Shown here: positions 12,001-19,600 of the stretch, one piece after another
Numbering within the stretch: position 1 is the first letter of the stretch
Layout of the letters: each line of letters starts with the position of its first letter
Virus record (IMG/VR): IMGVR_UViG_3300035692_000061
Coordinates: 1-24,416 of that record
Length of the DNA: 24,416 nucleotides
Origin: a virus
Strand: one strand, 5' to 3'
Program-made: the position numbers and the translations under genes
Notes under the pieces: model-generated
Database searches by the model: none
The model's input: only the letters and a program-made list of their open reading frames with translations
Told to the model about the DNA's origin: nothing

Positions 12001-12463
12001 GGAAGACCCGCAGCCCCTGCCCGGAGTCGGCCAGGTCCCGGCCCCAGTTCTGGTCGTCCGGGGCCACGAACTCCCACGCGTCGAGGCTGCGCATCGACCC
12101 GCCGAGCACGAGGTCTTCGGGCGGCGGGTAGCCGGGGTTCGTGTCGGAGACGATGTGCGCCACCGACTCGTCGATGCCTTCTCGGAACGAGTCGAGGTCG
12201 TTGATCGCGGGGATCACGAGCTGGTCGCCCCGCATGTCCAGCTCGACAACCGTGCCGACCACCGGCGGGACCAACCCGAGCCACTGCACCCCGGACACGT
12301 TGACGTCGTTGATCAGCACCGTGCACGTGTTGGCTGAGTCCACCGACACGACGACGCCGGCGGTGAAGCGCGACACCGGGGACTGCTCCCCACGGATGAA
12401 GAGGGAGTCCACCTCGGAGCGGGCAACTCGGTAGGCGCCTTGGGCAGCCGGGTCAGCGGTCAT
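9023..12463 (-). CDS. large minor tail protein with carbohydrate-binding modules (receptor-binding)
   Basis: A 1146-residue tail fibre or tip protein. Its ATG overlaps the previous stop (ATGA). Residues 1-95 look like an OB/SH3-type attachment domain. Two jelly-roll carbohydrate-binding modules follow (about 170-345 and 365-540), each ending in a D-A---L---G-L-YFDGS strand and then a Y-W motif. A further beta-rich region spans about 560-850. An Ig-like Big_3 domain occupies about 875-970 (TTTTLAKSSGVYQVGDTMTL). The C-terminal domain, about 975-1146, has a DNRLRE-like layout with RKSLLRFDTSSVPNL. It probably binds cell-wall sugars of the host at the tail tip. Confidence 0.85.
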   Translation of the reverse strand: MTADPAAQGAYRVARSEVDSLFIRGEQSPVSRFTAGVVVSVDSANTCTVLINDVNVSGVQWLGLVPPVVGTVVELDMRGDQLVIPAINDLDSFREGIDESVAHIVSDTNPGYPPPEDLVLGGSMRSLDAWEFVAPDDQNWGRDLADSGQGLRVFQKTQAVFTARNYVTIPSAEAGTGPSQAGNSWTNYTGTDAAPVYSEASVIEPSVEQFYVGSASAKVTWAAGPDPAHMVLDVEGLVIGQQYTAQIWVYVPAGSPSVRLMVQKGTTTAVTAVKDTWVQLTLTFTATDVWHFVGVANTAGQPMTAGTVYLDAFSLVAGATPLAAYFDGSNVDTNTDHYLWLGTPHLSASEHYIGPLTPAIKLATNLVTQPSFEIPVTTPPWSPDLGAGTISTAEHYLGAQSLKLTNTSTTPYAGYAFAADAVKTGLDYWASAWVKSADTTLTVAIAPSGGVAPESPRYQITGAWQRIMYPFRAEADGTGAPISIRFYSPETTVAVGAIAGYIDAVMLTDAGALGYFDGSTAPAEESYYRWEAAANNSSSTWWTASPTAVPGSTSTLWSESSFDVLPGDMIALEAHLLQIAPSSTAQFIVMYGPAEGTNPDPTTGADVVTVAQGTPVAIGTADTTLTAAVVVPDTLAFPTSGSIAPQTIKIGIRFVGAGLGQAVVAGVTGVHTPKNWPLGSQWMNPDGQSGGLPTYAETGVGLTGTTALPIGTLTAFAPIPGMKKVVFTAPPGVGGLLDVSAYLSVNVPNGAAPASVNFEIGWGTAPNAGFFGSIPRLITPDVSTSWPVVARGLINVPPGETIEVIPQYRYQAANPAVAFNYTRGTVQAVFTPGAVVAGTAAQPSPVSYWDGDSWRPDSLKPGVIDVSKDATVGAPAKTPTTTTLAKSSGVYQVGDTMTLTATVTTGALGTVTFYRSAASGGPWTSIGTVNLSGTKATRSYTGVAGDSYFKATYNGSAAHATSTSAVTAATHFYQTVTKTLVLPCLWARGYTEAGAVLPGTTAVSQGYLSELAGNRKSLLRFDTSSVPNLVNITSVTLVCKSGGWPYWYYSGGGTMIVGYFINQITEPTTWPSAQVLLDQSRHDLVEGGFSLNITSWAVKAIHGYEAHTFSGITLGPGPSESFVYYGFSAQPGKDQWSLKIEYETSE

Positions 12464-13737
12464 CAGGCGACGCCCTGCGGGTCATCCACGTTGAGTTGCC
12501 GGGTGCGGACCTTCGTCTCCCCGCCGGCCAGGTTCCACTCGATGCTCTGGATGAAGTGGTCCTCGGTCCTGCCGTCGAACTGGAGCCGGACTTTGTCGTC
12601 GGGTTCGAGGTGGTACCCGCCCACCATGCTGAGGTCGATGTACCGGACCACGCCGCGCCGCCGGTGCAGGATCGCGTCAGCGTTCTTCTGGTACTGGCTC
12701 ACCACCGCGTCGGTGATCTTCGGCACGGAGCGGTCGTAGACGATCGGGATACGACCGAACCGGTCACCGTAGGTCACCGGGGTGTTGGAACCGGCCAGGG
12801 CCTTGACCGTGACGTCCACGCGGGAGTCACCGCGGGCGGCGCGGGCCTTGGCGTCCTTCGCCTTCTGGTCGGCCGTTTCGTGGATGTTGATGATCACCCC
12901 GTTGCAGGCGCCGTCGCGGGTGATGGTGGAGGTCATGCCGATCAGGGAGCCGGCCAGGCCGTCCCGGACAGTCATGATGGGGCTGCCTCTGGTGCCGATG
13001 TCCGGGCCGGTCTCGGGGATCTGGTCGTCCGTGCCGTCGCCGATGTTCTCCCGGATGATGAGGTCCCCGGCCCAGTCGAAGAAGACGTCGAAGGCGTACC
13101 GCTCACCGAGCGCGACAGCCTCCTCCCACCGCGAGGAGCCGGAATCGGAGATCCATTTCGCCGTCTCAGTTCTCGACCGGTAGCACGCCTTCATCGCGTA
13201 CCCCTTGTCGGGCAGCGCCTGCTTGACCATCTTGTTGATCGCGTCGGCTACCTTCAGCCCGCCGTAGGGCACCTTCCATTCGTGCAGGAACTCGCCCACC
13301 CGCACTGACCAGTCCATCGCCTCGACGGTGGCGATCTGGGACGGGCGCTCGAACACGTAGGACTGGATGGCGAACTCGCCCATCATCAGCCACGGGAAGT
13401 AGGTGCCGTCGGCTCGGTCGATGCTCACCCAGAGCCGGATGAACTGCCCGAACGGGGTGAGCGGGTCGTTCGAGGTGAGCGGCTCGAACGTCTTGCCGCC
13501 GCCCACCTGGAGGGTCAGCTTGCGCCGGGTGATGTCGGAGGAGTCCATCGTCAGGGTGCCGCCGACGACGGGGATCTTGTCCATCAGCTCCTCCTCTCCG
13601 GAGGAGCCGAGGAACCGGTAGGCACGTGCTAGCCAGCGCAGGGTGTGCGGGCCCTTGGAACGGGCGAGGAAGTACTCGGCGTCGGTCCGCGTGTAGAGCA
13701 GGTTCTTGCTGCTGCCGCGGGTGGTGAGGCTGCTCAT
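12463..13737 (-). CDS. tail hub protein, ReqiPepy6 Gp37-like
   Basis: A 424-residue protein with ATGA overlaps at both ends. The N-terminus (LLYTRTDAEYFLARSKGPHT) and central repeat-like beta segments with GGKTFEPLTS, FIRLWVSIDRADG and VEAMDWSVRV match the family annotated as virus ReqiPepy6 Gp37-like, placed after the distal tail protein in actinophages. A C-terminal DDKVRLQFDGRTEDHFIQSI segment suggests a gp27-like hub fold. It should form the baseplate hub that joins the tube to the large receptor-binding protein. No enzymatic motif is visible. Function is inferred from order and family. Confidence 0.8.
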   Translation of the reverse strand: MSSLTTRGSSKNLLYTRTDAEYFLARSKGPHTLRWLARAYRFLGSSGEEELMDKIPVVGGTLTMDSSDITRRKLTLQVGGGKTFEPLTSNDPLTPFGQFIRLWVSIDRADGTYFPWLMMGEFAIQSYVFERPSQIATVEAMDWSVRVGEFLHEWKVPYGGLKVADAINKMVKQALPDKGYAMKACYRSRTETAKWISDSGSSRWEEAVALGERYAFDVFFDWAGDLIIRENIGDGTDDQIPETGPDIGTRGSPIMTVRDGLAGSLIGMTSTITRDGACNGVIINIHETADQKAKDAKARAARGDSRVDVTVKALAGSNTPVTYGDRFGRIPIVYDRSVPKITDAVVSQYQKNADAILHRRRGVVRYIDLSMVGGYHLEPDDKVRLQFDGRTEDHFIQSIEWNLAGGETKVRTRQLNVDDPQGVA

Positions 13738-14891
13738 CAGCGGTGCACCGTGATGTATCGCTTGATGGAGTCGGCGCCGGTGTTCACGTTGTCGTCGCCG
13801 TCCCGGTCACCGACCCACAGCTTGATCCAGAAGTTCCCTGCCTTCTTGTAGAAGATCTCATGCGGGCCGTACTGGACCGACTCCCTGAACGGCGCGGAAT
13901 TCGCACCGGGGTTCTCGGGGGTGGAGACCAGGCCCATGTACGCGCTGGGGAAGAACCAGTGCACCCCGTTGTACTGGCCGGTGGAGGTGTCCGTGACGAC
14001 GATCTTCTGACCGACCTTCGGGGTGGTGTCGGAGATAGAGAAGTTCGCGTCGGCAGGGCTGACGATGTTCTCCGCCGTCTTCTTGTAGAGCGGAGCCGTG
14101 GGGTCGATCTCCACGAAGTCGATGTGAACGTAGCGAAGTGCTGCGTTGGTCGGGGTGGCCTGCTCGACCGTGACGTCCAGCGGGATGACCCGCATGTCGT
14201 TGATCATCACGGACGGCTCGGAGATCGAGTTGAAGATGATGGGCCGGATCACGCCGTTGGTCGGGAAGGCGATGTTCTGGAGGTGCTGCAGCTCGGTCAG
14301 GGACTCGCACTTCACCACGATGCTTCCTCGCCGCTGCTCCCGGACATCGCCCACGTAGACCGGGTACCTGTTCCCCATCACGGCCAGCTCGGTTCCCCTT
14401 GCCGTGTACTTGATGTCATCCATCGCGACCACACAGGCGTCGTGCCAGACCGACGCCTGTGCGGTGGACCGGATTCGCACCATGCCCGGCGTGTCCGCCG
14501 GTGTTCCGCGGAGGGACCAGTAGTAGTGAACGACTGTGGGACAGAGGACTCCGTTGGCGACCGGGTAGGTCTTCTTGAAGTCCCACTCGAACGGCCCGGT
14601 CAGGTCCGTCTTGACGATGAAGTACTGGACGGGAGTCAGCGGGGTCTCGTAATCGCTGAAGTCCTGCGTGGTGGCTGGTGCTTCCCACGAGGTCCGGTGC
14701 TGGACGGCGGACCAGTACTCCTTCAGGTCCGGCAGCCTTCGCTCGTACACCGGCACCCCGTTGGTGTCCAGGTGCCACTTCAGGTGCAGCCTCACCACGT
14801 CGTACCGGGTGCCGGGAATCAGGCCGGTCAGGTGGACCAGGGTGGTGACGTGCTCCGGTGACTTCTTCGTGACGGTGATCCCGAGCGCCAT
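13737..14891 (-). CDS. distal tail protein with a C-terminal PKD domain
   Basis: A 384-residue protein immediately after the tape measure, the usual place of the distal tail (Dit-like) protein. ATGA overlaps exist at both ends. Residues 1-270 are beta-rich, with VTVEQATPTNAALRYVHIDF near the end. From about residue 280 a PKD-type domain begins (ANFSISDTTPKVGQKIVVTD), with HWFFP and the final GDDNVNTGADSIKRYITVHR. PKD domains are adhesion folds common on phage tails and surface proteins and suggest peripheral binding to cell-wall glycans. It probably forms the hexameric ring at the tail tip. Confidence 0.8.
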   Translation of the reverse strand: MALGITVTKKSPEHVTTLVHLTGLIPGTRYDVVRLHLKWHLDTNGVPVYERRLPDLKEYWSAVQHRTSWEAPATTQDFSDYETPLTPVQYFIVKTDLTGPFEWDFKKTYPVANGVLCPTVVHYYWSLRGTPADTPGMVRIRSTAQASVWHDACVVAMDDIKYTARGTELAVMGNRYPVYVGDVREQRRGSIVVKCESLTELQHLQNIAFPTNGVIRPIIFNSISEPSVMINDMRVIPLDVTVEQATPTNAALRYVHIDFVEIDPTAPLYKKTAENIVSPADANFSISDTTPKVGQKIVVTDTSTGQYNGVHWFFPSAYMGLVSTPENPGANSAPFRESVQYGPHEIFYKKAGNFWIKLWVGDRDGDDNVNTGADSIKRYITVHR

Positions 14892-17551
14892 CAGGCCCGC
14901 CTCCGTACCGAGGATGACGTCGCCAGGCGGCCGGCCTTCAACGTGAGGTGGTCAGCGATCTCCGCACCGTCGAGGTAGATCTTCACCGGCGTCTGCTTCG
15001 GCGCGAGCTGGGTGACCTTGCTCGGCCCACCCGAGCCACCCGAGCTCTGCTGAGTCGCGCCGGTCATCGCGATGGACTGCGAGCTGACGCCTCGGAGCCC
15101 CGCCACGGTGGTGGAGTCTGCAAGCCGCTGCGGCACGATGCTGGTCTGCCCGGGCGTGACGATCGGGTTGGAGAGGTAGTCGTTCAGGGCCTTCGGGATC
15201 GTCGGCCAGTCGATGATGACCTTCTTGGTCACCGGGCTGGACAGATACGAGTTCAGCGCTGCGCCTGCTGCGTACCCCTGCGAGGTGTCGGCGTGGACCG
15301 GCTTGGTGAGCGGGCTCTCTGCCTGCGCCTTCAGACGCCGCAGCGTTGCTTCGGCGGCGGCTATGTCAGCCTGGATCTTCTTGCTCTTCGGGTGCTTCTC
15401 CGCTTCTGCCTGAAGAGCCTTCAGCTTCTTCTGCGCAGCCTTGATGTCTGCGTCGACCCGCACACCGCCGGCCAGCTTGCTCTTGATGTTCTTGATCATG
15501 TTGTCGAACTGGGACTTGAGCTTCTGCTCGTGGCTCTTCGGCAACACGAGACCAGGGACCGGGATCTTCTTCCCGTTGAGCAGGCCGTCGATCTTGCCGT
15601 CCATCGCATCGACCATCGCGATGGCGATGGTGTTGCCGATCTGCTCGCCGAGGGTCTGCCCGAAGGTCCAGTTCTTGCCGATCTTCTTCAGCTGGCTGCC
15701 GCTGGTCTTGTTGGCCAGGGAGTCAACGAGCTTGCCGCCGCCCTCGACGCCCATGTTCGCCAGGTTGTTGATCACCTGCTGGCTGAGCCCGCGGTCCGCG
15801 AGGGTGGCGAGGTTCTTCTTCCAGTCGGTGATGGCCTTGTTCCGTTTCCCCTGCTCCGCGATGAAGCTCTTGGCGTCGAACGCCTTCTTGCCGTCCTTGG
15901 TGACGGTCTTGTAGATGTCGCTGAGATCGGTGAGCGAGCTGACAGAGCCTTGGACGGCGCCTTGAATACTGTCGATGGACGTCTTGAGGTTGCCGAACGC
16001 CTCGGCCTGGTCATCGGTGATGGCTGTGCCGGTGATCTGCTCGTCCTCGAAGTCGCTGAGCGCGGGGACCAGCCTGCGAAGGCTCTGGAGGGTCTTCCCG
16101 ACGGCCTTGTCGTATTCGTCCGAGCCGACGACCAGGCCCTCGATCGCACCCTGCTGGTTTGCTGCCGCCTTGCCCGCGACACCCAGTGCGTAGGCGTAGT
16201 CGTTCGTCTGCTTGGTCAGGGCCTGCTGAGCCTCGGTGACGACTTGAATCTTCGGGGGCATCTTCTCGATTTCCCCGGCTGCCTCGTGCACCGCCATGCC
16301 GACGCCGACAAGCAGGTTGGTGCTTGCCGCCAGAGCCTTGACACCAGCCTTCAACGGTCCAGGCAGATCACTCCAGACCTTGTTGAGTGCGCCGCCCTGC
16401 TCGGTCAGGTCCCCCATCGTCTGGACCAGGAAGTTGCCCACGGTCAGGAAGTCCGTGACCAACGGCAGGACGCCCCCGCCCAGGGCGGTGGTCATGTTCT
16501 CCCACTCGGCGCTCAGCTTCGCCTGCTGCCCGGCCAGGGTGTCGGACTCGCGGGCGAACTGGCCGGCGGCGTCGGCCGACTGCTCCATGATCAGGGTGTT
16601 GATGACCACCGCTTTGGAGTGAGAGTCCAGCGCGCCCTTGCCGCTCCAGAGGCCCAGCTCCAGCGCCTTCGCGTTCAGCGCCGCCTGGTTGAGGCTGATG
16701 CCGTACTTCTCGATCGGGTCCATCTCGCCGCGCAGCGCGGACCCGATGGACTCGACGGCGTCTGCGGTGGAGCCGCCGAACGTTGCCGCGAGGTCCGCGC
16801 CGCGGGCGGTCAGCTCGGCGGTCATGGCGGCGGACTCGCTGATCGAGAACCCGAGGTTCTTGAGCTGGGCACCGACGACGGTCGCCATCTCCAGGTACGC
16901 CCGCTGGGACAGCCCGGCCGACTGGGCGGCGTCCTTGGCGAAGTCCTGCATCGCCTGGGACGTGTCCCTGAACACGGCGTCGCTGCCACCGATCGCCTGC
17001 TCCAGCCCGGACGCCTGCTGGGCCAGGTTGACGATCCCCTTGACCGCGATCACCGAAGCGCCCGCGACGGCGGCGATCGCGATACCGGCCGGGCCCGCCG
17101 CTTCTGCGACACCGCCGAGCGCACCGGAGGCGCCGGTCAAGCTGGAGGTGAGTTCCTGCCCGATTCCCTTGAGTGACTTGAGCTTGCCGGCGCCGCCACC
17201 GAGCTTCGAGCTGTCGAGGTCGACCTTCGCCTTGACATGAACCGTCTTGTCGTCCAGAGCGCGGATGTCGCCCTTGAGTTCGTTGATCCTCTTCTTGGTG
17301 GCCTTGGTGTCCAGGCCCAGGTCCATGTCCTTGGCCAGCTGAGTGCGGAGCTTGGAGAGCTCCTTCCTTGCGTTTTCGATCGCCTGGTCTTTCACGTCGA
17401 TCGTGTGCGACTTATCCAGGTCCTTGAGCGCAGACTCGGTCTGGTCGGCGGCCTTGGTCACGCCTTCGAGGGATGCGGTCAGTGGCTTGAGGCCGTTGAC
17501 CGCGGCCTTCGCGTCAGCGGTGATTTTGAGGTCGAGAACAGTGGTGGTCAT
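14891..17551 (-). CDS. tape measure protein
   Basis: An 886-residue protein, the largest in the head-side tail cluster, directly after the chaperone region and the 17548-18021 gene. The first 130 residues are charged coiled-coil. Residues about 140-185 contain a hydrophobic stretch rich in A/G (GPAGIAIAAVAGASVIAVKG), and 190-360 match the PhageMin_Tail domain (GGSDAVFRDTSQAMQDFAKD). A second coiled-coil and a long helical region with K-rich repeats (DADIKAAQKKLKALQAEAEK) follow. At the roughly 0.15 nm per residue usual for tape measures, the tail would be about 130 nm. It sets tail length and probably forms the DNA channel. ATGA overlaps on both sides. Confidence 0.92.
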   Translation of the reverse strand: MTTTVLDLKITADAKAAVNGLKPLTASLEGVTKAADQTESALKDLDKSHTIDVKDQAIENARKELSKLRTQLAKDMDLGLDTKATKKRINELKGDIRALDDKTVHVKAKVDLDSSKLGGGAGKLKSLKGIGQELTSSLTGASGALGGVAEAAGPAGIAIAAVAGASVIAVKGIVNLAQQASGLEQAIGGSDAVFRDTSQAMQDFAKDAAQSAGLSQRAYLEMATVVGAQLKNLGFSISESAAMTAELTARGADLAATFGGSTADAVESIGSALRGEMDPIEKYGISLNQAALNAKALELGLWSGKGALDSHSKAVVINTLIMEQSADAAGQFARESDTLAGQQAKLSAEWENMTTALGGGVLPLVTDFLTVGNFLVQTMGDLTEQGGALNKVWSDLPGPLKAGVKALAASTNLLVGVGMAVHEAAGEIEKMPPKIQVVTEAQQALTKQTNDYAYALGVAGKAAANQQGAIEGLVVGSDEYDKAVGKTLQSLRRLVPALSDFEDEQITGTAITDDQAEAFGNLKTSIDSIQGAVQGSVSSLTDLSDIYKTVTKDGKKAFDAKSFIAEQGKRNKAITDWKKNLATLADRGLSQQVINNLANMGVEGGGKLVDSLANKTSGSQLKKIGKNWTFGQTLGEQIGNTIAIAMVDAMDGKIDGLLNGKKIPVPGLVLPKSHEQKLKSQFDNMIKNIKSKLAGGVRVDADIKAAQKKLKALQAEAEKHPKSKKIQADIAAAEATLRRLKAQAESPLTKPVHADTSQGYAAGAALNSYLSSPVTKKVIIDWPTIPKALNDYLSNPIVTPGQTSIVPQRLADSTTVAGLRGVSSQSIAMTGATQQSSGGSGGPSKVTQLAPKQTPVKIYLDGAEIADHLTLKAGRLATSSSVRRRA

Positions 17552-18021
17552 CGCTTACCGCCCAGCACGTTCTCGACGGTCTCGACCTGCTTCTTGTAAA
17601 GCTTCGGCAGCCAGTCACGAACTGCGGGCCAGTAGAAGGTTCCCTCGGTGCCCGTGTGCGGCGTGAACATCATGGTGGCGCGACGCTTGACGATGTAGGC
17701 CCGGCCGAGCGGTGACCTGTTCGCGACCACCCTCTTCTTCGGTGAACGGCCGCCGAACTCACCGCCGGCGAAGAGCTCTGCCGAGAGGCCGCCCCCCTGG
17801 CCGCCCACGATCCTCATGCCGTCCGAGGCCTTCGCGATATTGACCGTAGACGCGGCCCGCTGCTGAATCCTCGTTCCGGCGCGCCCGCGCATCTCGGCCT
17901 GAATGCCGGGCGCGGCCTCGTGAAGGTTCTTGACCAGGTCCGCCTGGAGCGTCTTGGACCGCGTCGTGAGGGCCGTGATGGTGGCGGTGATGTCGCGGTA
18001 GTCGAACTTAGCCGTCACCAT
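17548..18021 (-). CDS. HK97 gp10-like or minor tail protein
   Basis: A 157-residue basic protein starting at ATG 18021; a GTG at 18030 would add three residues. The N-terminal helix (YRDITATITALTTRSKTLQA) is followed by EMRGRAGTRIQQRAAS and a glycine-rich middle GGQGGGLSAELFAGGEFGG. The C-terminus carries TFYWPAVRDWLPKLYKKQVE. This layout resembles gp10-family neck or tail-completion proteins, though those usually lie before the tail tube gene; here it lies between the chaperone and the tape measure. Its start overlaps the end of the frameshifted chaperone reading by about 13-22 bases of spacing, and its stop overlaps the tape measure ATG. Function is uncertain. Confidence 0.6.
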   Translation of the reverse strand: MVTAKFDYRDITATITALTTRSKTLQADLVKNLHEAAPGIQAEMRGRAGTRIQQRAASTVNIAKASDGMRIVGGQGGGLSAELFAGGEFGGRSPKKRVVANRSPLGRAYIVKRRATMMFTPHTGTEGTFYWPAVRDWLPKLYKKQVETVENVLGGKR

Positions 18022-18441
18022 CTTCACCACCCTTCGGGGCCAGGAGGTCGATCATCGTCAGAAGTACGTCCTCGTCCTCGTTCTCCAGGACTGAGACGGG
18101 GATTCCGACCCTTATTGCGATGGCGCAGAGGAGTCGGCTCCACGAGCCCTCCGGGTAGCCGCCTTCTTCGCGGCCGCCGTAGGGACCTCTTCGGCTTCGA
18201 CCCCCTCGACCGAGGTACAGGCGACGTCGAACTTCTCGAACGTGTCGTACGCACCGTTGAGGACGCCCTGCCGCTTGCCGGCGGACCAGCCCAGCCAGGT
18301 GAGCATGGACACGGACACCGGCTCGTTGAGCGCGGACTTGCGGTTGAGCTTCTCCCAGGCACGGAGGTCGATCGCCGAGTATTCAGCGACGACCTCCGTG
18401 CCGTCCTGAAGCTCCAGGCGGACCTTCTGGCGAAGGGTCAC
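18008..18441 (-). CDS. tail assembly chaperone, frameshifted long form (GpGT-like)
   Basis: The short form begins at GTG 18441. Inside its last third the -1 frame carries YPEGSWSRLLCAIAIRVG followed by VSVLENEDEDVLLTMIDLL, then KGGEDGDG and TAA at 18010-18008. That sequence has high wobble GC and a sensible helix, whereas the zero frame ends in a poor ARGADSSAPSQ. This is the lambda G-T arrangement: a -1 shift makes a longer chaperone. The best slip candidate is GAG-GGG-GTC at about 18207-18199, containing a G5 run, but it is not a canonical heptamer. The joined protein would be about 144 residues. Confidence 0.7.
18112..18441 (-). CDS. tail assembly chaperone, short form (GpG-like)
   Basis: A 109-residue protein whose GTG at 18441 overlaps the tail tube stop (GTGA). 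It contains KVRLELQDGTEVVAEYSAID, then WEKLNRKSAL, a helix with VSVSMLTWLGWSAGKRQGVL, and a charged Ala/Lys/Arg tail. Position between the tail tube and tape measure genes, size, and the alternative -1 reading frame all match the G protein of siphophages, which keeps the tape measure soluble during tail assembly. Most ribosomes should stop at the TAA at 18112. Confidence 0.8.
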   Translation of the reverse strand: MTLRQKVRLELQDGTEVVAEYSAIDLRAWEKLNRKSALNEPVSVSMLTWLGWSAGKRQGVLNGAYDTFEKFDVACTSVEGVEAEEVPTAAAKKAATRRARGADSSAPSQ

Positions 18442-18833
18442 GGCAGCACGCCGTCCGTGACGTCGCCGATCACGTCGAGGGTGATGTCTCCGGTGAGGGC
18501 CGCGCCGGCGTCGCCGCCGAACGGGACGTCGTTGATGGGCTTCGCGACGCCGGTCCTGGTGGCTTTCCCGACGGTGAGGACGAAGTCGATCTCGGCGACC
18601 GGGTCGGCGATGTAGGCGGTGTGGATCATGTCGAAGACGCCCAGTGCCACGCCGTAGTCCTGGAAGCCGGCCAGCTCGAGGTTGTAGTTGGCGATCGACG
18701 AGCTCTCGACCCCGCAGAACGTCGTGAGCTCCTCGGTGGTCGGGGAGTCGATGAGGGCTGCGCGGGTGAGCTGGCACTCGACCTCGGTCGTGTCCAGCGT
18801 GAGCTTGAGCGTCTTGATCGTGTTGATAGCCAC
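18438..18833 (-). CDS. major tail (tube) protein
   Basis: A 131-residue protein starting at GTG 18833 with GGAGG 7 bases upstream. It is mostly beta-strand, with INTIKTLKLTLDTTEVECQL at the start, FQDYGVALGVFDMIHTAYIA in the middle and GDITLDVIGDVTDGVLP at the end, and has no membrane or catalytic motif. It occupies the tail tube position between the tail terminator-like protein and the chaperone. It is small for the family but of plausible size for a single-domain tube protein. Many copies would stack into the tail tube. The strong ribosome binding site suits a highly expressed protein. Assignment rests on gene order. Confidence 0.75.
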   Translation of the reverse strand: MAINTIKTLKLTLDTTEVECQLTRAALIDSPTTEELTTFCGVESSSIANYNLELAGFQDYGVALGVFDMIHTAYIADPVAEIDFVLTVGKATRTGVAKPINDVPFGGDAGAALTGDITLDVIGDVTDGVLP

Positions 18834-18846
18834 GGGGGGTCCTCCT

Positions 18847-19245
18847 TCAGGCCCTGATGCGGACGTTGAGCTGGTACGCGGGCAGGTCCTGCCCGTTCAC
18901 CGCGACACCAGGGAGGGGTCGGGCGTCCAGAGGCTCGATGGAGAGGACGCTGGGAGCGTCTCCTCCGAGAGCGGTGACGACGTCGAGCAGGAGCTTCGAC
19001 ATCTCGGCTTGCGCGGCGCGTTCGTTGGACCGGGTCGTGATCAGGGTCACCGGGAAGGTCCAGGTGGCCCGGCAGAACCCGGAGGAGGCGTCGGTGAAGT
19101 CAAGCGCGGGCTGTCCGATCACCGCGGCCGGCGGCCGCACGGTGTCGGCGATGAATGGGTAGACCCGCAGCCCCGGGACTCCCGCCTCGATCAGGCCCTG
19201 GAGGACGCCCGCGACGTCGGTGGTCTGCTGGGTGATGCCGGCCAT
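18847..19245 (-). CDS. tail terminator-like protein
   Basis: A 132-residue protein between the connector and the tail tube, a position normally held by the tail terminator or completion protein. It has an N-terminal helix (TTDVAGVLQGLIEAGVPGLR), a beta segment VYPFIADTVRPPAAVIGQPAL, a WTFPVTLITTRSN strand, and a helix with AQAEMSKLLLDVVTALGGDA. The final strand contains LPAYQLNVRIRA. This alpha-beta pattern is characteristic of gpU/gp17-type tail terminators, which cap the tube. The ATG at 19245 directly follows the previous TGA. Confidence 0.7.
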   Translation of the reverse strand: MAGITQQTTDVAGVLQGLIEAGVPGLRVYPFIADTVRPPAAVIGQPALDFTDASSGFCRATWTFPVTLITTRSNERAAQAEMSKLLLDVVTALGGDAPSVLSIEPLDARPLPGVAVNGQDLPAYQLNVRIRA

Positions 19246-19596
19246 TCAGGCCACCACCATCTTCAGGTTGGGTCCTTCGAGGCGGGCCACGTCCCCGTCG
19301 TAGCTCGGCAGGGTGGCCGATACGAAGTCCCCGCCGGCACCGGCGAGCCCGACCACGCCTTCGGGGGAGTTGCGCCGCGCCGCGAGGCGCTGCGCCCGAA
19401 GGAACAGCGCCTCGCGGAGATCGGAGGTGTAGGCCTTGCCGCCCGACCCGTCGTCCTCGTACGTCACGACCTTGTCCTGCGCGACGATCGCCGCGTCGAG
19501 GGACTCCTGGAGCACGACGTCGTCGGTCGTGTCCGAGGGGCCGAGTCCGAGCCATTCCTTCAGCTCGGCCAGGGTGGGGACGGCGGGTGCGGGCAT
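19246..19596 (-). CDS. head-tail connector (gp6-like adaptor)
   Basis: A 116-residue protein next to the capsid gene. It starts with TLAELKEWLGLGPSDTTDD and helices VVLQESLDAAIVAQDKVVTY and REALFLRAQRLAARRNSPEG, then GFVSATLPSYDGDVARLEGP-like text at the end. Short helical proteins of this kind (HK97 gp6/phage adaptor family) form the ring under the portal that connects head to tail. The ATG at 19596 has GGAG about 12 bases upstream. It lies 4 bases after the capsid stop. Confidence 0.75.
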   Translation of the reverse strand: MPAPAVPTLAELKEWLGLGPSDTTDDVVLQESLDAAIVAQDKVVTYEDDGSGGKAYTSDLREALFLRAQRLAARRNSPEGVVGLAGAGGDFVSATLPSYDGDVARLEGPNLKMVVA

Positions 19597-19600
19597 CAGA

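Noticed and set aside
14948-17176. 742-codon plus-strand frame opposite the tape measure gene
   Set aside because: Shadow frame of high-GC coding sequence; it has no motif, and the tape measure domain is clear on the other strand.
18024-18362. Minus-strand frame ending at 18024 as the second chaperone part
   Set aside because: It is Arg/Pro/Ser-rich with no helix pattern; the other shifted frame gives the chaperone-like sequence.
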